Both the position numbers and the translations under genes were made by a program. Positions 26,149 through 34,768 of a DNA stretch of 64,000 nt are shown one piece after another. The stretch comes from UBA1783 sp033808805. GTDB taxonomy: Bacteria > Bacillota_I > Bacilli_A > Erysipelotrichales > Erysipelotrichaceae. Below the pieces are notes generated by a model. It saw only the letters and a list, made by a program, of their open reading frames with translations, made no database searches and was not told where the DNA came from. The DNA is taken from positions 62,001 through 126,000 of the forward strand of contig JAPXMY010000002.1 in assembly GCA_033808805.1 (NCBI GenBank), in the 5' to 3' direction. Position 1 is the first letter of the stretch, and each line of letters opens with the position of its first letter.

Positions 26149-27693
26149 ATGACAAGTAAAGATTATATGAATATTCCAAAGGAAAAATTTAAATTAGCTA
26201 ATAGAACTGACAGTCATGACAAAAAATTTGACACTAAGGTTGTTGGTTATTTTGAAGATGCCTGGATTCGCTTTAAAAAGAACAAATCATCTGTTGTTGC
26301 AGCGATAATTATTCTGATATTGGTTATTTACGCAATTATCGGTCCTTATTTCTGTGATCAGAATTATATCAAGAGTTATGCAACTGACAATATCATTATG
26401 AGATATCAGTATCTGACACCAAAACTTTCATTTATGGAAGGAACAGGATTCTGGGATGGTACTAAAGTTATTGAAGTTTCTCAAAACAGATATTATCGTT
26501 TATTGGCTCAACAGGAAGAAACAGGAAATAAAGTAATTGTTGAAGTAGTTGACAAGTTTATCAGAGAAGATATATTCAGAGGCCCTCAAACTATATATAA
26601 AGTAAGAATTGACAATTATGCAGCTTTAAGTGCCTTTAATCTTACTTTAACTTATGATCAATATGTGAAATTGCAAGATTGGCAAACTGAAACAGGTATA
26701 CAGGTAATTCTTCCAGTAACCAATGTTAATGTAATTGGAGGAGACCATAACATCTGGTATCAGTGTGATGAAAAAGGTAATCCTGTCTTTGACTCTAGTG
26801 GTGATTTCATCAATGCCTACTCAACTACAGGTGTTGATGATTACAACAGCCTTAGATTCCCTGATGACCCTTATAACAAGGGAAATACTACCGAAGCATA
26901 TCGCTATGCTCAAAGAACAGGTGTTTCAGGCAACTATAACTATGTAGTTAGAGTCAATGCCTATAAATATTTTATCTATCGTTATGGATTTGAGCCTTCG
27001 TTTGCTTTTGGTACCGATACAAATGGATATGATATTTTCACCAGACTTGCCAGTGGTGCAAGATTCTCGTTTGTTTTAGCAATTTTAGTCTCAGCAGTTA
27101 ACCTGACGATTGGAACTATCTATGGTGCCATTGCCGGTTACTATGGTGGAACAGTGGATATCATTATGGAGCGTATCACCGATATTTTAAGTGGTATTCC
27201 ATTTATGGTTGTCACAGTACTTTTCCAATTACACTTATCTGGTAAAGTTGGAGCAATTCCATCGCTGATATATGCCTTTGTGCTGACAGGATGGATAGGT
27301 ATGTCCAGCAGGGTGCGTATGCAGTTCTACAGGTTTAAAAACCAGGAATATGTTCTGGCGGCTAGAACCCTGGGAGCAAATGACTGGTCTATCATGTTTA
27401 AGCATATTTTCCCTAACTCTTTAGGAACAATCATTACAGGATCTATCTTAGTAATACCAGGAGTTATCTTCTCAGAAACTTCATTGACTTATTTAGGTAT
27501 TATTAACCTGGACTCTCCTACTATGTCTTCAATTGGTTCAATGCTGGCAAATGGACAATCTGTAATGAGCAGTTATCCACATATCATGTTATATCCGGCA
27601 CTATTTATTGCCTTACTGGAAATTTCGTTTAACTTATTCGGTAATGGTTTACGTGATGCGTTTAACCCATCACTGCGTGGAACGGAGGATTAG
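26149..27693 (+). CDS. oppC: Oligopeptide ABC transporter permease OppC with a large extracytoplasmic insert
   Basis: 514 residues, against about 290-310 usually. Helix 1 is at about 48-68. The conserved FGTDTNGYDIFTRLASGARFS that normally follows within about 40 residues appears only at about residue 285, so roughly 190 residues are inserted on the outer face. The remaining helices and the EAA loop (ARTLGANDWSIMFKHIFPNSLG) are normal. The start at 26149 follows the oppB stop by one base; an earlier in-frame ATG at 26095 lies within oppB and would add a tail unlike OppC. The insert may contact the enlarged OppA. Confidence 0.93.
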   Translation: MTSKDYMNIPKEKFKLANRTDSHDKKFDTKVVGYFEDAWIRFKKNKSSVVAAIIILILVIYAIIGPYFCDQNYIKSYATDNIIMRYQYLTPKLSFMEGTGFWDGTKVIEVSQNRYYRLLAQQEETGNKVIVEVVDKFIREDIFRGPQTIYKVRIDNYAALSAFNLTLTYDQYVKLQDWQTETGIQVILPVTNVNVIGGDHNIWYQCDEKGNPVFDSSGDFINAYSTTGVDDYNSLRFPDDPYNKGNTTEAYRYAQRTGVSGNYNYVVRVNAYKYFIYRYGFEPSFAFGTDTNGYDIFTRLASGARFSFVLAILVSAVNLTIGTIYGAIAGYYGGTVDIIMERITDILSGIPFMVVTVLFQLHLSGKVGAIPSLIYAFVLTGWIGMSSRVRMQFYRFKNQEYVLAARTLGANDWSIMFKHIFPNSLGTIITGSILVIPGVIFSETSLTYLGIINLDSPTMSSIGSMLANGQSVMSSYPHIMLYPALFIALLEISFNLFGNGLRDAFNPSLRGTED

Positions 27694-27696
27694 TAT

Positions 27697-29850
27697 ATGC
27701 AAAAGAAATTAGAAGTTAAGAATTTACAGATTTCATTCCGTACTCAACAAGGTATTTTAAAAGCTGTACGTGATATCAGCTTTGACTTATACAAAGGTGA
27801 AACCTTGGCTCTTGTTGGTGAATCAGGTTCTGGTAAATCAGTTACTAATCGCGCCATTATGGGTATCTTAGCAGGAAATGGAATCATTGAAGGTGGAGAA
27901 ATCCTTTATGATGGAATGGACCTTGTTCAAATAAGTGAAGAAGACTTCCATAAATTAAGAGGCGATAAGATCGCAATGATTTTCCAGGACCCAATGAGTT
28001 CTTTAAATCCTATTATGAAAGTAGGAAAACAGCTGACTGAAGCAATGCTTTTAAAAAATGCCGCTTCAAGAAGAAATGCTAAAAAGATATTTGATGAAAA
28101 GCTGGCTTTATTAAACAAGAATATGGATGAGGTTAATCCAGAAGCCGTAGAAAAGAATAAGGAAGACTGTAAAATATTTGATAATTTTTCAGTTAATGCG
28201 ACTAAGATGGAAGCACTATTCAACGGCATTCATAAAGAAGCTGAAGAATTAAAGCTGGATATTGACAACTTTGTTTTCCTGGTTGAAAAAAGACAGAATG
28301 TCAGAGCTAAAGCCAGTCTTAAAGATTTCGTCAAACGTTTGCCAAAAACCTATCATCCTAGAGTTTTGGCAGAAACTGATGAAGTTAAATCTCTGTATTC
28401 GCGCTTATCAGATGATATCAATAAAGTTCATAAGAACGTAATGACTGATACCACTGTTGGTATCCTGAAAAGAATTTCAGAACTATTGGAAGCAGCTATT
28501 AACAAGGATAAACCAGATTTCTTCTGTTTAGGTTACTACTTTATGAAAAATCCAGATGCCAATGTTGTTGAAATGGATTTGCTGGAGTTAAATGAAATGG
28601 CGAAACGTTGTCTGAATGATGAATTCATGATTGATTTTGTCAAAAAAGGAAAAGCAGCAATTAAAAACAGTCACGATATTTCTATTGCGAAAAAGCGTGA
28701 CAATATGGCGCCACTTCAGGAAGCGCTAGACTATTTCAGAACAGAAGAGATGGATGAAAAGAAGTCTAAAGAATTTGTTGCTAAACTGACTCCATTGGTA
28801 AACGAGGCAATTGATCAGTTAGAAATTGTTAAAAACTCAACGGAATATACTTTTGGTTCAAGCATAAAACGTCATGTTGAAAAGTACTTTGATGGTTTAA
28901 AACAAAATGAAGTTGAAGCAAAACGCTATGCCAGAGATGAAGCAAAATATAACAAAATCATAGCTAGAGGGAAAAATCCAGATTGGAAGGTTATTCCAGC
29001 AGTTTACTTTGATACCAAATTAGGTGTTAATAATATCTGCGCTGTGATTGAACATTTAATGGACAGCTATAGATTAGATTTTGAAAATGATGCTAATTTT
29101 GATGGCGAAGCAAAAATGACAGCTTTAGTAGATTATCTGAAAGAGCAGGCTAGTAAAATGGTATTTAAGATATCTAAGAAAATAGCTAAAGCCAGAGCTT
29201 TAAAACTGTTAGATGAAGTAGGTATTCCTGAACCGGTTATCAGATATAACCAGTATCCATTTGAATTCTCAGGTGGTATGAGACAGCGTATTGTTATCGC
29301 GATTGCCTTGGCAGCTAATCCGGATATTCTGATCTGTGATGAACCTACAACAGCTTTAGACGTTACAATTCAGGCTCAGATTCTTGAGTTGATCAATAGA
29401 TTAAAAAGAGAAAGAAATTTATCGGTTATCTTTATCACTCATAACTTAGGTGTTGTAGCTAACATGGCTGATAGAATTGCCGTTATGTATGCTGGTAAGA
29501 TTGTCGAAAAAGGTAAATCGGAAGAAATCTTCTATAATCCTAAACATCCATATACCTGGGCACTGTTATCTTCAATGCCTGATTTGGATACCAAGGATAA
29601 ATTGGAAGCTATTCCAGGAACTCCGCCTAATATGATTTATCCACCAATAGGTGATGCTTTTGCACCTAGAAATAAATATGCTTTAGAAATTGACTTTGAG
29701 GTACAGCCACCAATGTTCAAGGTGTCAGATTCACACCAGGCTGCGACCTGGCTGTTACATCCAAGTGCACCAAAAATTGATCCGCCAAAGATCGTTACTG
29801 ATCGTATTGAAAGAATGAGAAAGAAGGAGGAAGCTAGAAGTGGAAAATAG
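27697..29850 (+). CDS. oppD: Oligopeptide ABC transporter ATPase OppD with a ~365-residue insertion
   Basis: 717 residues, twice the usual OppD. Walker A GESGSGKS is at 41-48 and the Q-loop FQDPMSSLNP at 96-105. The signature FSGGMRQR comes only at about 524-531, followed by Walker B DILICDEPTTALD and the OppD C-terminal domain. The extra region (about 130-495) is charged, mostly helical, without cysteine clusters or a recognised fold, and is inserted in the helical subdomain. All ATPase motifs are intact, so it should be functional. It overlaps oppF by 11 bases. Confidence 0.93.
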   Translation: MQKKLEVKNLQISFRTQQGILKAVRDISFDLYKGETLALVGESGSGKSVTNRAIMGILAGNGIIEGGEILYDGMDLVQISEEDFHKLRGDKIAMIFQDPMSSLNPIMKVGKQLTEAMLLKNAASRRNAKKIFDEKLALLNKNMDEVNPEAVEKNKEDCKIFDNFSVNATKMEALFNGIHKEAEELKLDIDNFVFLVEKRQNVRAKASLKDFVKRLPKTYHPRVLAETDEVKSLYSRLSDDINKVHKNVMTDTTVGILKRISELLEAAINKDKPDFFCLGYYFMKNPDANVVEMDLLELNEMAKRCLNDEFMIDFVKKGKAAIKNSHDISIAKKRDNMAPLQEALDYFRTEEMDEKKSKEFVAKLTPLVNEAIDQLEIVKNSTEYTFGSSIKRHVEKYFDGLKQNEVEAKRYARDEAKYNKIIARGKNPDWKVIPAVYFDTKLGVNNICAVIEHLMDSYRLDFENDANFDGEAKMTALVDYLKEQASKMVFKISKKIAKARALKLLDEVGIPEPVIRYNQYPFEFSGGMRQRIVIAIALAANPDILICDEPTTALDVTIQAQILELINRLKRERNLSVIFITHNLGVVANMADRIAVMYAGKIVEKGKSEEIFYNPKHPYTWALLSSMPDLDTKDKLEAIPGTPPNMIYPPIGDAFAPRNKYALEIDFEVQPPMFKVSDSHQAATWLLHPSAPKIDPPKIVTDRIERMRKKEEARSGK

Positions 29851-31063
29851 AGAAGTATTATTGTCCGTCCAAAATCTTGAACAATTCTTCAAAATTGGCA
29901 GAAAAGATCTTAAAGCTGTCAATGATGTAAGTTTCGATGTTTATAAGGGTGAAGTGTTTGGTCTGGTTGGTGAATCAGGATGTGGAAAAACTACAACTGG
30001 TCGTTCAATCATTCGCTTATATGACATCACTGGTGGTTCAGTCTACTTTAAAGGACAAAGAATTGCAGCTGGTATCAGAAGATACAAGGCAGCGATAAAA
30101 GAAGAAAGAAAAGCTTTAAAAGCTGACTTGAAAGAGTTAGCTGGTGACAGTGCTGCTATAGCAGCTAGAAAAGCGGAAGCTAAAGAAAAGATTGAAAAAT
30201 TAAATGCTGAAATTGCTTCAGCCAGACATGATCATAAAAACTGTAACAAGATTTATGCTCGTGCCGAAATGGAAAGAGTTGCTGCCCATTATGATGATTT
30301 AATCAGCAAAGCTGTGACTGCAGAAGAGAAAAGACAATTAGAAAAAGAGAAAACCGCTGAAATAAAATTAGCTAAAAAAGAACGTTTTACTAATCGAATT
30401 CAAATGATTTTCCAGGATCCGATTGCTTCACTTGACCCACGTATGACAGTAAAGGAAACAATTGCTGAAGGTTTAAAAATTCGTGGTATAAAAGATAAGG
30501 AATATATCAAGCAGGAAGTATACAAGGTGTTAGATAAGGTTGGTCTTGTCTCTGAACATGCGACTAGATATCCTCATGAGTTCTCAGGAGGTCAAAGACA
30601 GCGTATTGGTATTGCAAGAGCAATCGTACTACATCCAGAGTTAATCATTGCTGATGAGCCTATAAGTGCCTTAGACGTATCAATCCAGGCTCAGGTTATC
30701 AACTTATTGAATGATTTAAGAAAAGATCTGGGCTTAACAATTCTGTTTATTGCTCATGACTTATCAGTAGTTAAATATTTCTCTGATAGAATTGGAGTAA
30801 TGTATTATGGTAATCTGGTAGAGCTGGCTAGTTCAGATGAACTGTTTGCTCATCCAATGCATCCATATACCAGATCACTTTTATCAGCGATTCCTGTACC
30901 AGATCCTCGCAGTGAAAGAAATAGAAAACGTATTCTTTACAATCCTCTTGCTGATCATGATTATTCTGAGCAACAGCCAACATTCCGTGAAGTTGTTCCA
31001 GGACACTTCGTGCTATGCAACGATGAAGAGGAAGCAAAATATAAAAAGGAATTTAATCTGTGA
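29840..31063 (+). CDS. oppF: Oligopeptide ABC transporter ATPase OppF with a coiled-coil insertion
   Basis: 407 residues, GTG start at 29840 behind AAGGAGG (29823-29829). Walker A GESGCGKTT is at about 45-53. Roughly 110 residues of Lys/Glu/Ala-rich predicted coiled coil (about 75-185) come before the Q-loop MIFQDPIASLDP. The signature FSGGQRQR, Walker B and H-loop follow normally. The insertion point differs from that in OppD. It forms the ATPase pair with OppD. The stop overlaps the GTG start of the DUF3899 gene. Confidence 0.93.
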   Translation: MENREVLLSVQNLEQFFKIGRKDLKAVNDVSFDVYKGEVFGLVGESGCGKTTTGRSIIRLYDITGGSVYFKGQRIAAGIRRYKAAIKEERKALKADLKELAGDSAAIAARKAEAKEKIEKLNAEIASARHDHKNCNKIYARAEMERVAAHYDDLISKAVTAEEKRQLEKEKTAEIKLAKKERFTNRIQMIFQDPIASLDPRMTVKETIAEGLKIRGIKDKEYIKQEVYKVLDKVGLVSEHATRYPHEFSGGQRQRIGIARAIVLHPELIIADEPISALDVSIQAQVINLLNDLRKDLGLTILFIAHDLSVVKYFSDRIGVMYYGNLVELASSDELFAHPMHPYTRSLLSAIPVPDPRSERNRKRILYNPLADHDYSEQQPTFREVVPGHFVLCNDEEEAKYKKEFNL

Positions 31064-31476
31064 GTAAAAGATTAAAAACTAATTTAATCAAGTATGGATT
31101 GACCAGTGCAATTTCATTATTTGTCACATACTCTTATGTATCAAATAAAGGTTTCCATATGGGAACCTTGGCTGATAAATATAAGTACTTGAGTGATGGA
31201 TTTGCCATTCCTGGACTATTGCTTACATGCAGTGGTCTGCTTCTGATTATTAGTAATGAAGGAACATTTGATGGAGTAAGCTGGGGTATTAGATTTGCGA
31301 TTAAAACATTAATTCCTTTTGGAAGACATGCGAAACAGGAAAGTTATGGTGACTTTGTGGAAAAAAGAAGAGGACAGAAAGTTAAAGGTTTCGGTTTTGT
31401 GTTTGTAGTTGGAGTTGTTAATCTAGTCATCAGTATTATATTCATGATTCTTTTCAATCAAGTGTTTAATCAATAG
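31060..31476 (+). CDS. DUF3899-like membrane protein
   Basis: 138 residues with three hydrophobic segments (about 10-28, 45-65, 105-130). It starts with GTG in a GTGA overlap with the oppF stop, with AAAAGGA upstream, so it belongs to the opp operon. Small DUF3899 proteins occur in low-GC Gram-positives and their role is unknown; the linkage suggests an accessory function in peptide uptake. It is the last gene, followed by a strong terminator. Confidence 0.7.
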   Translation: MSKRLKTNLIKYGLTSAISLFVTYSYVSNKGFHMGTLADKYKYLSDGFAIPGLLLTCSGLLLIISNEGTFDGVSWGIRFAIKTLIPFGRHAKQESYGDFVEKRRGQKVKGFGFVFVVGVVNLVISIIFMILFNQVFNQ

Positions 31477-31477
31477 A

Positions 31478-31508
31478 ATAAGGCAGTGAAATTTCACTGC
31501 CTTTTTTA
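31478..31508 (+). terminator. Intrinsic terminator of oppBCDF
   Basis: A perfect 20-base palindrome (31482-31501, GGCAGTGAAA/TTTCACTGCC) is followed by six Ts. Confidence 0.95.
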
Positions 31509-31514
31509 ATATGT

Positions 31515-31542
31515 CGATAAAAAAGGAAGCTTGTACTTCCTT
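31515..31542 (-). terminator. Intrinsic terminator of the FAD dehydrogenase gene
   Basis: On the minus strand AAGGAAG pairs with CTTCCTT (31523-31529 / 31536-31542), followed by Ts. The stem overlaps the stop codon. Confidence 0.8.
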
Positions 31543-33091
31543 ATTTGTTTTCAATTATCTTATAGGCAACTTTTATACCATCAATGGCAGCTGAAGTTAT
31601 TCCTCCAGCATAACCGGCACCTTCGCCACAGGGATAAATGCCAGGACAGCTTGCTTGAAGATCACTGTTTCTTACAATTGTTACAGGAGAGGAACTTCTG
31701 GTTTCAACTCCTGTCAATATAGCATCAGGATCATTGAATCCTTTGATTTTCTTATCAAAATATGGTAAAGCTTCTTTAATCGTGTCACTGATAAAATCTG
31801 GCAATATTTCATTTAGGTCAGCTAAAGTATAACCAGGCTGATATGTCGGAACAATCTGACCAATTGCTTTGGAAACAGTATTATTGATGAAATCTTCCAG
31901 TCTTTGTACAGGTGCATTATTATTACTTCCAGCAAGAAGATAGGCAGCCTGTTCTAATTGTCTTTGAAAATGCATTCCAGCTAAAACATCATCCTCGATA
32001 AAATCTTTTGGAGTGACATTTACCAGTAAGGCAGCATTGGCGTTTTCCTTGTTTCTATTGAAATAAGACATTCCATTAGTAACGATACTGCCATTTTCAC
32101 TGGAGCTGGCTATAACTTCGCCTCCAGGACACATACAGAAGGTATAACAGCTTCTGCCACTGTCACTGTTATAGGCAAGTCTGTATTCAGCGGCTGGTAA
32201 ATTCAGTTTGGTTTTATCACCATATTGGGCCTGGTTGATCATCTGTTGTTTATGTTCAATTCTTAAACCAACCGCAAAGTTCTTTTTATTCATTTTTATT
32301 TCTTTTCCCTTCAGCATTTCGAAAGTATCCCTGGCTGAATGACCGATTGCCAATACCAAGGTATCAGTGATAAATTCAATATTTTCACATTTAACTTTAA
32401 GCAGATCGTCTTCTTTTTCAAAAGAAGTAAATTTGGTGTTGAAATAATATTTTCCCCCATTTTCTTCAATATGCTTGCGCATATTTTTTAATACACTTAC
32501 TAAATTATCAGTTCCAATATGAGGTTTGTTTAAATAGGTAATTTCAACTGGAGCACCAAAAAAGTGAAAAGTGTCCAATACCTTTTGAATAAGTGGAGAG
32601 TTAATTCCGGTATTTAGTTTGCCATCAGAAAATGTACCAGCACCACCTTCACCAAATTGAACATTACATCTTTCATTTAGCACTCCATTATAGCGATAGT
32701 TATCAACAGCTTTAATCCTGTTTTCGACACAGTCGCCCTGTTCTATAATGATTGGTTTATAGCCGAATTCAATTAAAGTTAATGCACAAAATAAGCCAGC
32801 TGGACCACTGCCTACAATAATTGGCTGATATGTAGATTTTCTATTTTTAGTTACTTGTATACTACTTTCAATCACTTTTTTTAGTTTTGGGTAATTATTT
32901 TCATTTTTAACTTCAACATCAACAATGTAATTATAATGAACGTTATCTTTATCTCTGGCATCAATACTTTTTCTTATTATCTTCCCACTAATAAAATCAC
33001 TATTTTTAATTCTTGCTTTTCTAATAGCTCTTTTTATAACTTCTTCATTGGAGATATCCTCATATATTTTAATATCGTTAATTCTTAACAT
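31541..33091 (-). CDS. FAD-dependent dehydrogenase (COG2509-type)
   Basis: 516 residues. An N-terminal alpha/beta region (about 1-80) precedes the Rossmann FAD-binding motif VGSGPAGLFCALTL at about 92-105, QFGEGGAGTFSDGKLNTG near 147-164, and a C-terminal PCGEGAGYAGGITSAA that closes the FAD site. This is the pattern of uncharacterised NAD(FAD)-utilising dehydrogenases (HI0933/COG2509-like). The substrate is unknown. The start is supported by GGTGAT on the minus strand, part of the extended Shine-Dalgarno. It is a single gene with its own terminator. Confidence 0.88.
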   Translation of the reverse strand: MLRINDIKIYEDISNEEVIKRAIRKARIKNSDFISGKIIRKSIDARDKDNVHYNYIVDVEVKNENNYPKLKKVIESSIQVTKNRKSTYQPIIVGSGPAGLFCALTLIEFGYKPIIIEQGDCVENRIKAVDNYRYNGVLNERCNVQFGEGGAGTFSDGKLNTGINSPLIQKVLDTFHFFGAPVEITYLNKPHIGTDNLVSVLKNMRKHIEENGGKYYFNTKFTSFEKEDDLLKVKCENIEFITDTLVLAIGHSARDTFEMLKGKEIKMNKKNFAVGLRIEHKQQMINQAQYGDKTKLNLPAAEYRLAYNSDSGRSCYTFCMCPGGEVIASSSENGSIVTNGMSYFNRNKENANAALLVNVTPKDFIEDDVLAGMHFQRQLEQAAYLLAGSNNNAPVQRLEDFINNTVSKAIGQIVPTYQPGYTLADLNEILPDFISDTIKEALPYFDKKIKGFNDPDAILTGVETRSSSPVTIVRNSDLQASCPGIYPCGEGAGYAGGITSAAIDGIKVAYKIIENK

Positions 33092-33157
33092 GTAATCACC
33101 ATAACCATACTATCATAAATTAAAGATGTAATAATAATTAATTTATCTAACAACATT

Positions 33158-34486
33158 TTGAATAGAGAAATCTTATCAAAAACCATGTTTGATATTGGTA
33201 GAAAAGAAAAATTTGACACTGTCTCATTTGCCTTATTAAACGATAGAGTAATTGATAGGATGCTTAATATTAAATGGGTTGGCAACGGCAACTACTCAGA
33301 CCGTATTTGGAAAAATCAAAATCAAATGGTTGATAAATTAAGTGAAATTGTTACTCGTGGAGCAATGACTGGAATGTCAGTTGAACGTATGCAGATGGAG
33401 TTTAGGCAAACCTTCCAGGTTGAAAAGTACAAGACTGAAAGGCTTTTACGTACTGAAATGGCTTACTTCCACAATGAGGCTGAACAAGAGTCATACAGAG
33501 ATTTAGGCATCGAGCAGTACATTTACATTGCTACACTTGATAACCGAACTAGTGAAGTCTGTTCTGATCTAGATGGCAAGGTATTTAAAACTAAAGATGG
33601 TAAAGTTGGTGTAAATTTACCACCAATGCACCCAAATTGTAGAAGCACTACTGGTCCATATTACAATGATTCCATACTCAAAGATATGAAACGTAGAGCA
33701 AGAGACCAGGAAGGTGTAGGTAAGGAAATTGAGTACAAGAACTACAGGGAGTGGGAAGCTGAATTAAAGGCAAGAGGTTTGAAGCCTGGAGGGATTAAAT
33801 ATCTGGATGAGCCTAAACGAATGAAGCGAGATATACCTTTAGGAGAGTGGGAAGGAACTACTGGAAGTATAATTACCAAAGAACAGAAAAAAGAAATTAC
33901 TGAATACGCAAATAATAGAGGAATTGAAGTATACAATATTAGTTCGTTTGATGGAGATATAGAATTATTAAAACGAGAAATTGATGTGTTGGAAGAACTG
34001 ATACAGGAATTCGATCCTGAACTTAAAATTAGGATAGGTAGTTACCCAATGGAAAGTGGAGATTATGGTATAACAAACAAATTCAATATTGCTATAAATT
34101 CAAGAGCTTTAAGAGATGCGGTGATAACCTCTAAAAATATGCAAGGTTATTTTGCAAATCCAACTATTGAAGGAATTGGTGCTCATGAATTTGGTCACGT
34201 GTTGGAAAATAAGTATGGTAAATTTGGAGTTGAAGTATTTAAGAAGGCATATTATAATGTAGTTAAAGAAGAACTATCTACATTTGATGTTCAAAAAGTT
34301 GTTAAAGAATTATATGGCAATTATGCATCTACGTATAGTGGAAAAAGAAATCAACCACTTAAAATTAATTATTTTTATGAGTTAACATCTGAAATAATTT
34401 CTAAATATAAGTCGGGTGGAGATGAAATTACAAATGAATTTGTTAGACTTGTAAAGGAGATAATAAATGAGAAAAATGGATATTAA
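33158..34486 (+). CDS. 5'-truncated phage MuF (SPP1 gp7-like) minor head protein with C-terminal zincin domain
   Basis: 442 residues from a TTG with no good ribosome-binding site; the frame is open and protein-like back to 33119, so the N-terminal 150-200 residues of a normal MuF protein seem lost. Residues 1-170 match phage head morphogenesis proteins (NYSDRIWKNQNQMVDKL, LLRTEMAYFHNEA, ATLDNRTSEVCSDLDGKVF, PPMHPNCRSTTGPY). The C-terminal 200 residues are a separate domain with HEFGH at 343-347, a zinc metallopeptidase motif, and a later Glu-rich helix (ELTSEIISKY) that could give the third ligand. Such MuF-toxin fusions are known in temperate phages of Firmicutes. No other phage gene is nearby, so this is a prophage remnant. 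Confidence 0.8.
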   Translation: MNREILSKTMFDIGRKEKFDTVSFALLNDRVIDRMLNIKWVGNGNYSDRIWKNQNQMVDKLSEIVTRGAMTGMSVERMQMEFRQTFQVEKYKTERLLRTEMAYFHNEAEQESYRDLGIEQYIYIATLDNRTSEVCSDLDGKVFKTKDGKVGVNLPPMHPNCRSTTGPYYNDSILKDMKRRARDQEGVGKEIEYKNYREWEAELKARGLKPGGIKYLDEPKRMKRDIPLGEWEGTTGSIITKEQKKEITEYANNRGIEVYNISSFDGDIELLKREIDVLEELIQEFDPELKIRIGSYPMESGDYGITNKFNIAINSRALRDAVITSKNMQGYFANPTIEGIGAHEFGHVLENKYGKFGVEVFKKAYYNVVKEELSTFDVQKVVKELYGNYASTYSGKRNQPLKINYFYELTSEIISKYKSGGDEITNEFVRLVKEIINEKNGY

Positions 34487-34637
34487 ATGGCAAGAAAACC
34501 CAAACTGGTGGCATTACAACGAGTATGGACTTTTTGAAATAAATAATGATGCGCCAAAAGAAGCAAAAGAAAGTTTTGAAAGATATCTCAAACAATGTGA
34601 GGCTAAACGAATTGAAAACGAAAACCAGGACAGCTAA
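34467..34637 (+). CDS. 56-residue protein overlapping the MuF-zincin gene, candidate immunity protein
   Basis: ATG at 34467 with AAAGGAGA at 34453-34460 gives a 56-codon frame that overlaps the end of the MuF-zincin gene by 20 bases. The product is soluble and aromatic-rich at the start (KWQENPNWWHYNEYGLFEI), then a charged helix (KEAKESFERYLKQCEAKR). The gene is followed at once by a terminator whose loop holds its stop codon. The overlap with a toxin-like gene suggests an immunity or partner protein; I know of no close match, so the function is inference. Confidence 0.55.
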   Translation: MRKMDIKWQENPNWWHYNEYGLFEINNDAPKEAKESFERYLKQCEAKRIENENQDS

Positions 34638-34650
34638 TCCTGGTTTTATT
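34621..34650 (+). terminator. Intrinsic terminator of the MuF remnant
   Basis: AAAACCAGGA (34621-34630), seven-base loop, TCCTGGTTTT (34638-34647). Confidence 0.85.
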
Positions 34651-34731
34651 TATGGTCTTCTGACCTTGAATGTCTAGTAATAGTTGACAACAAAACTACC
34701 AGTGAAGCAGATAAGATCGCATTTGGCACCT

Positions 34732-34761
34732 ACAAAAAAAGAGGATTACTTGATCCTCTTA
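34732..34761 (-). terminator. Intrinsic terminator of the hexokinase gene
   Basis: AAGAGGAT (34739-34746) and ATCCTCTT (34753-34760) form the stem; on the minus strand it is followed by a T run. Confidence 0.88.
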
Positions 34762-34768
34762 TATGCTA

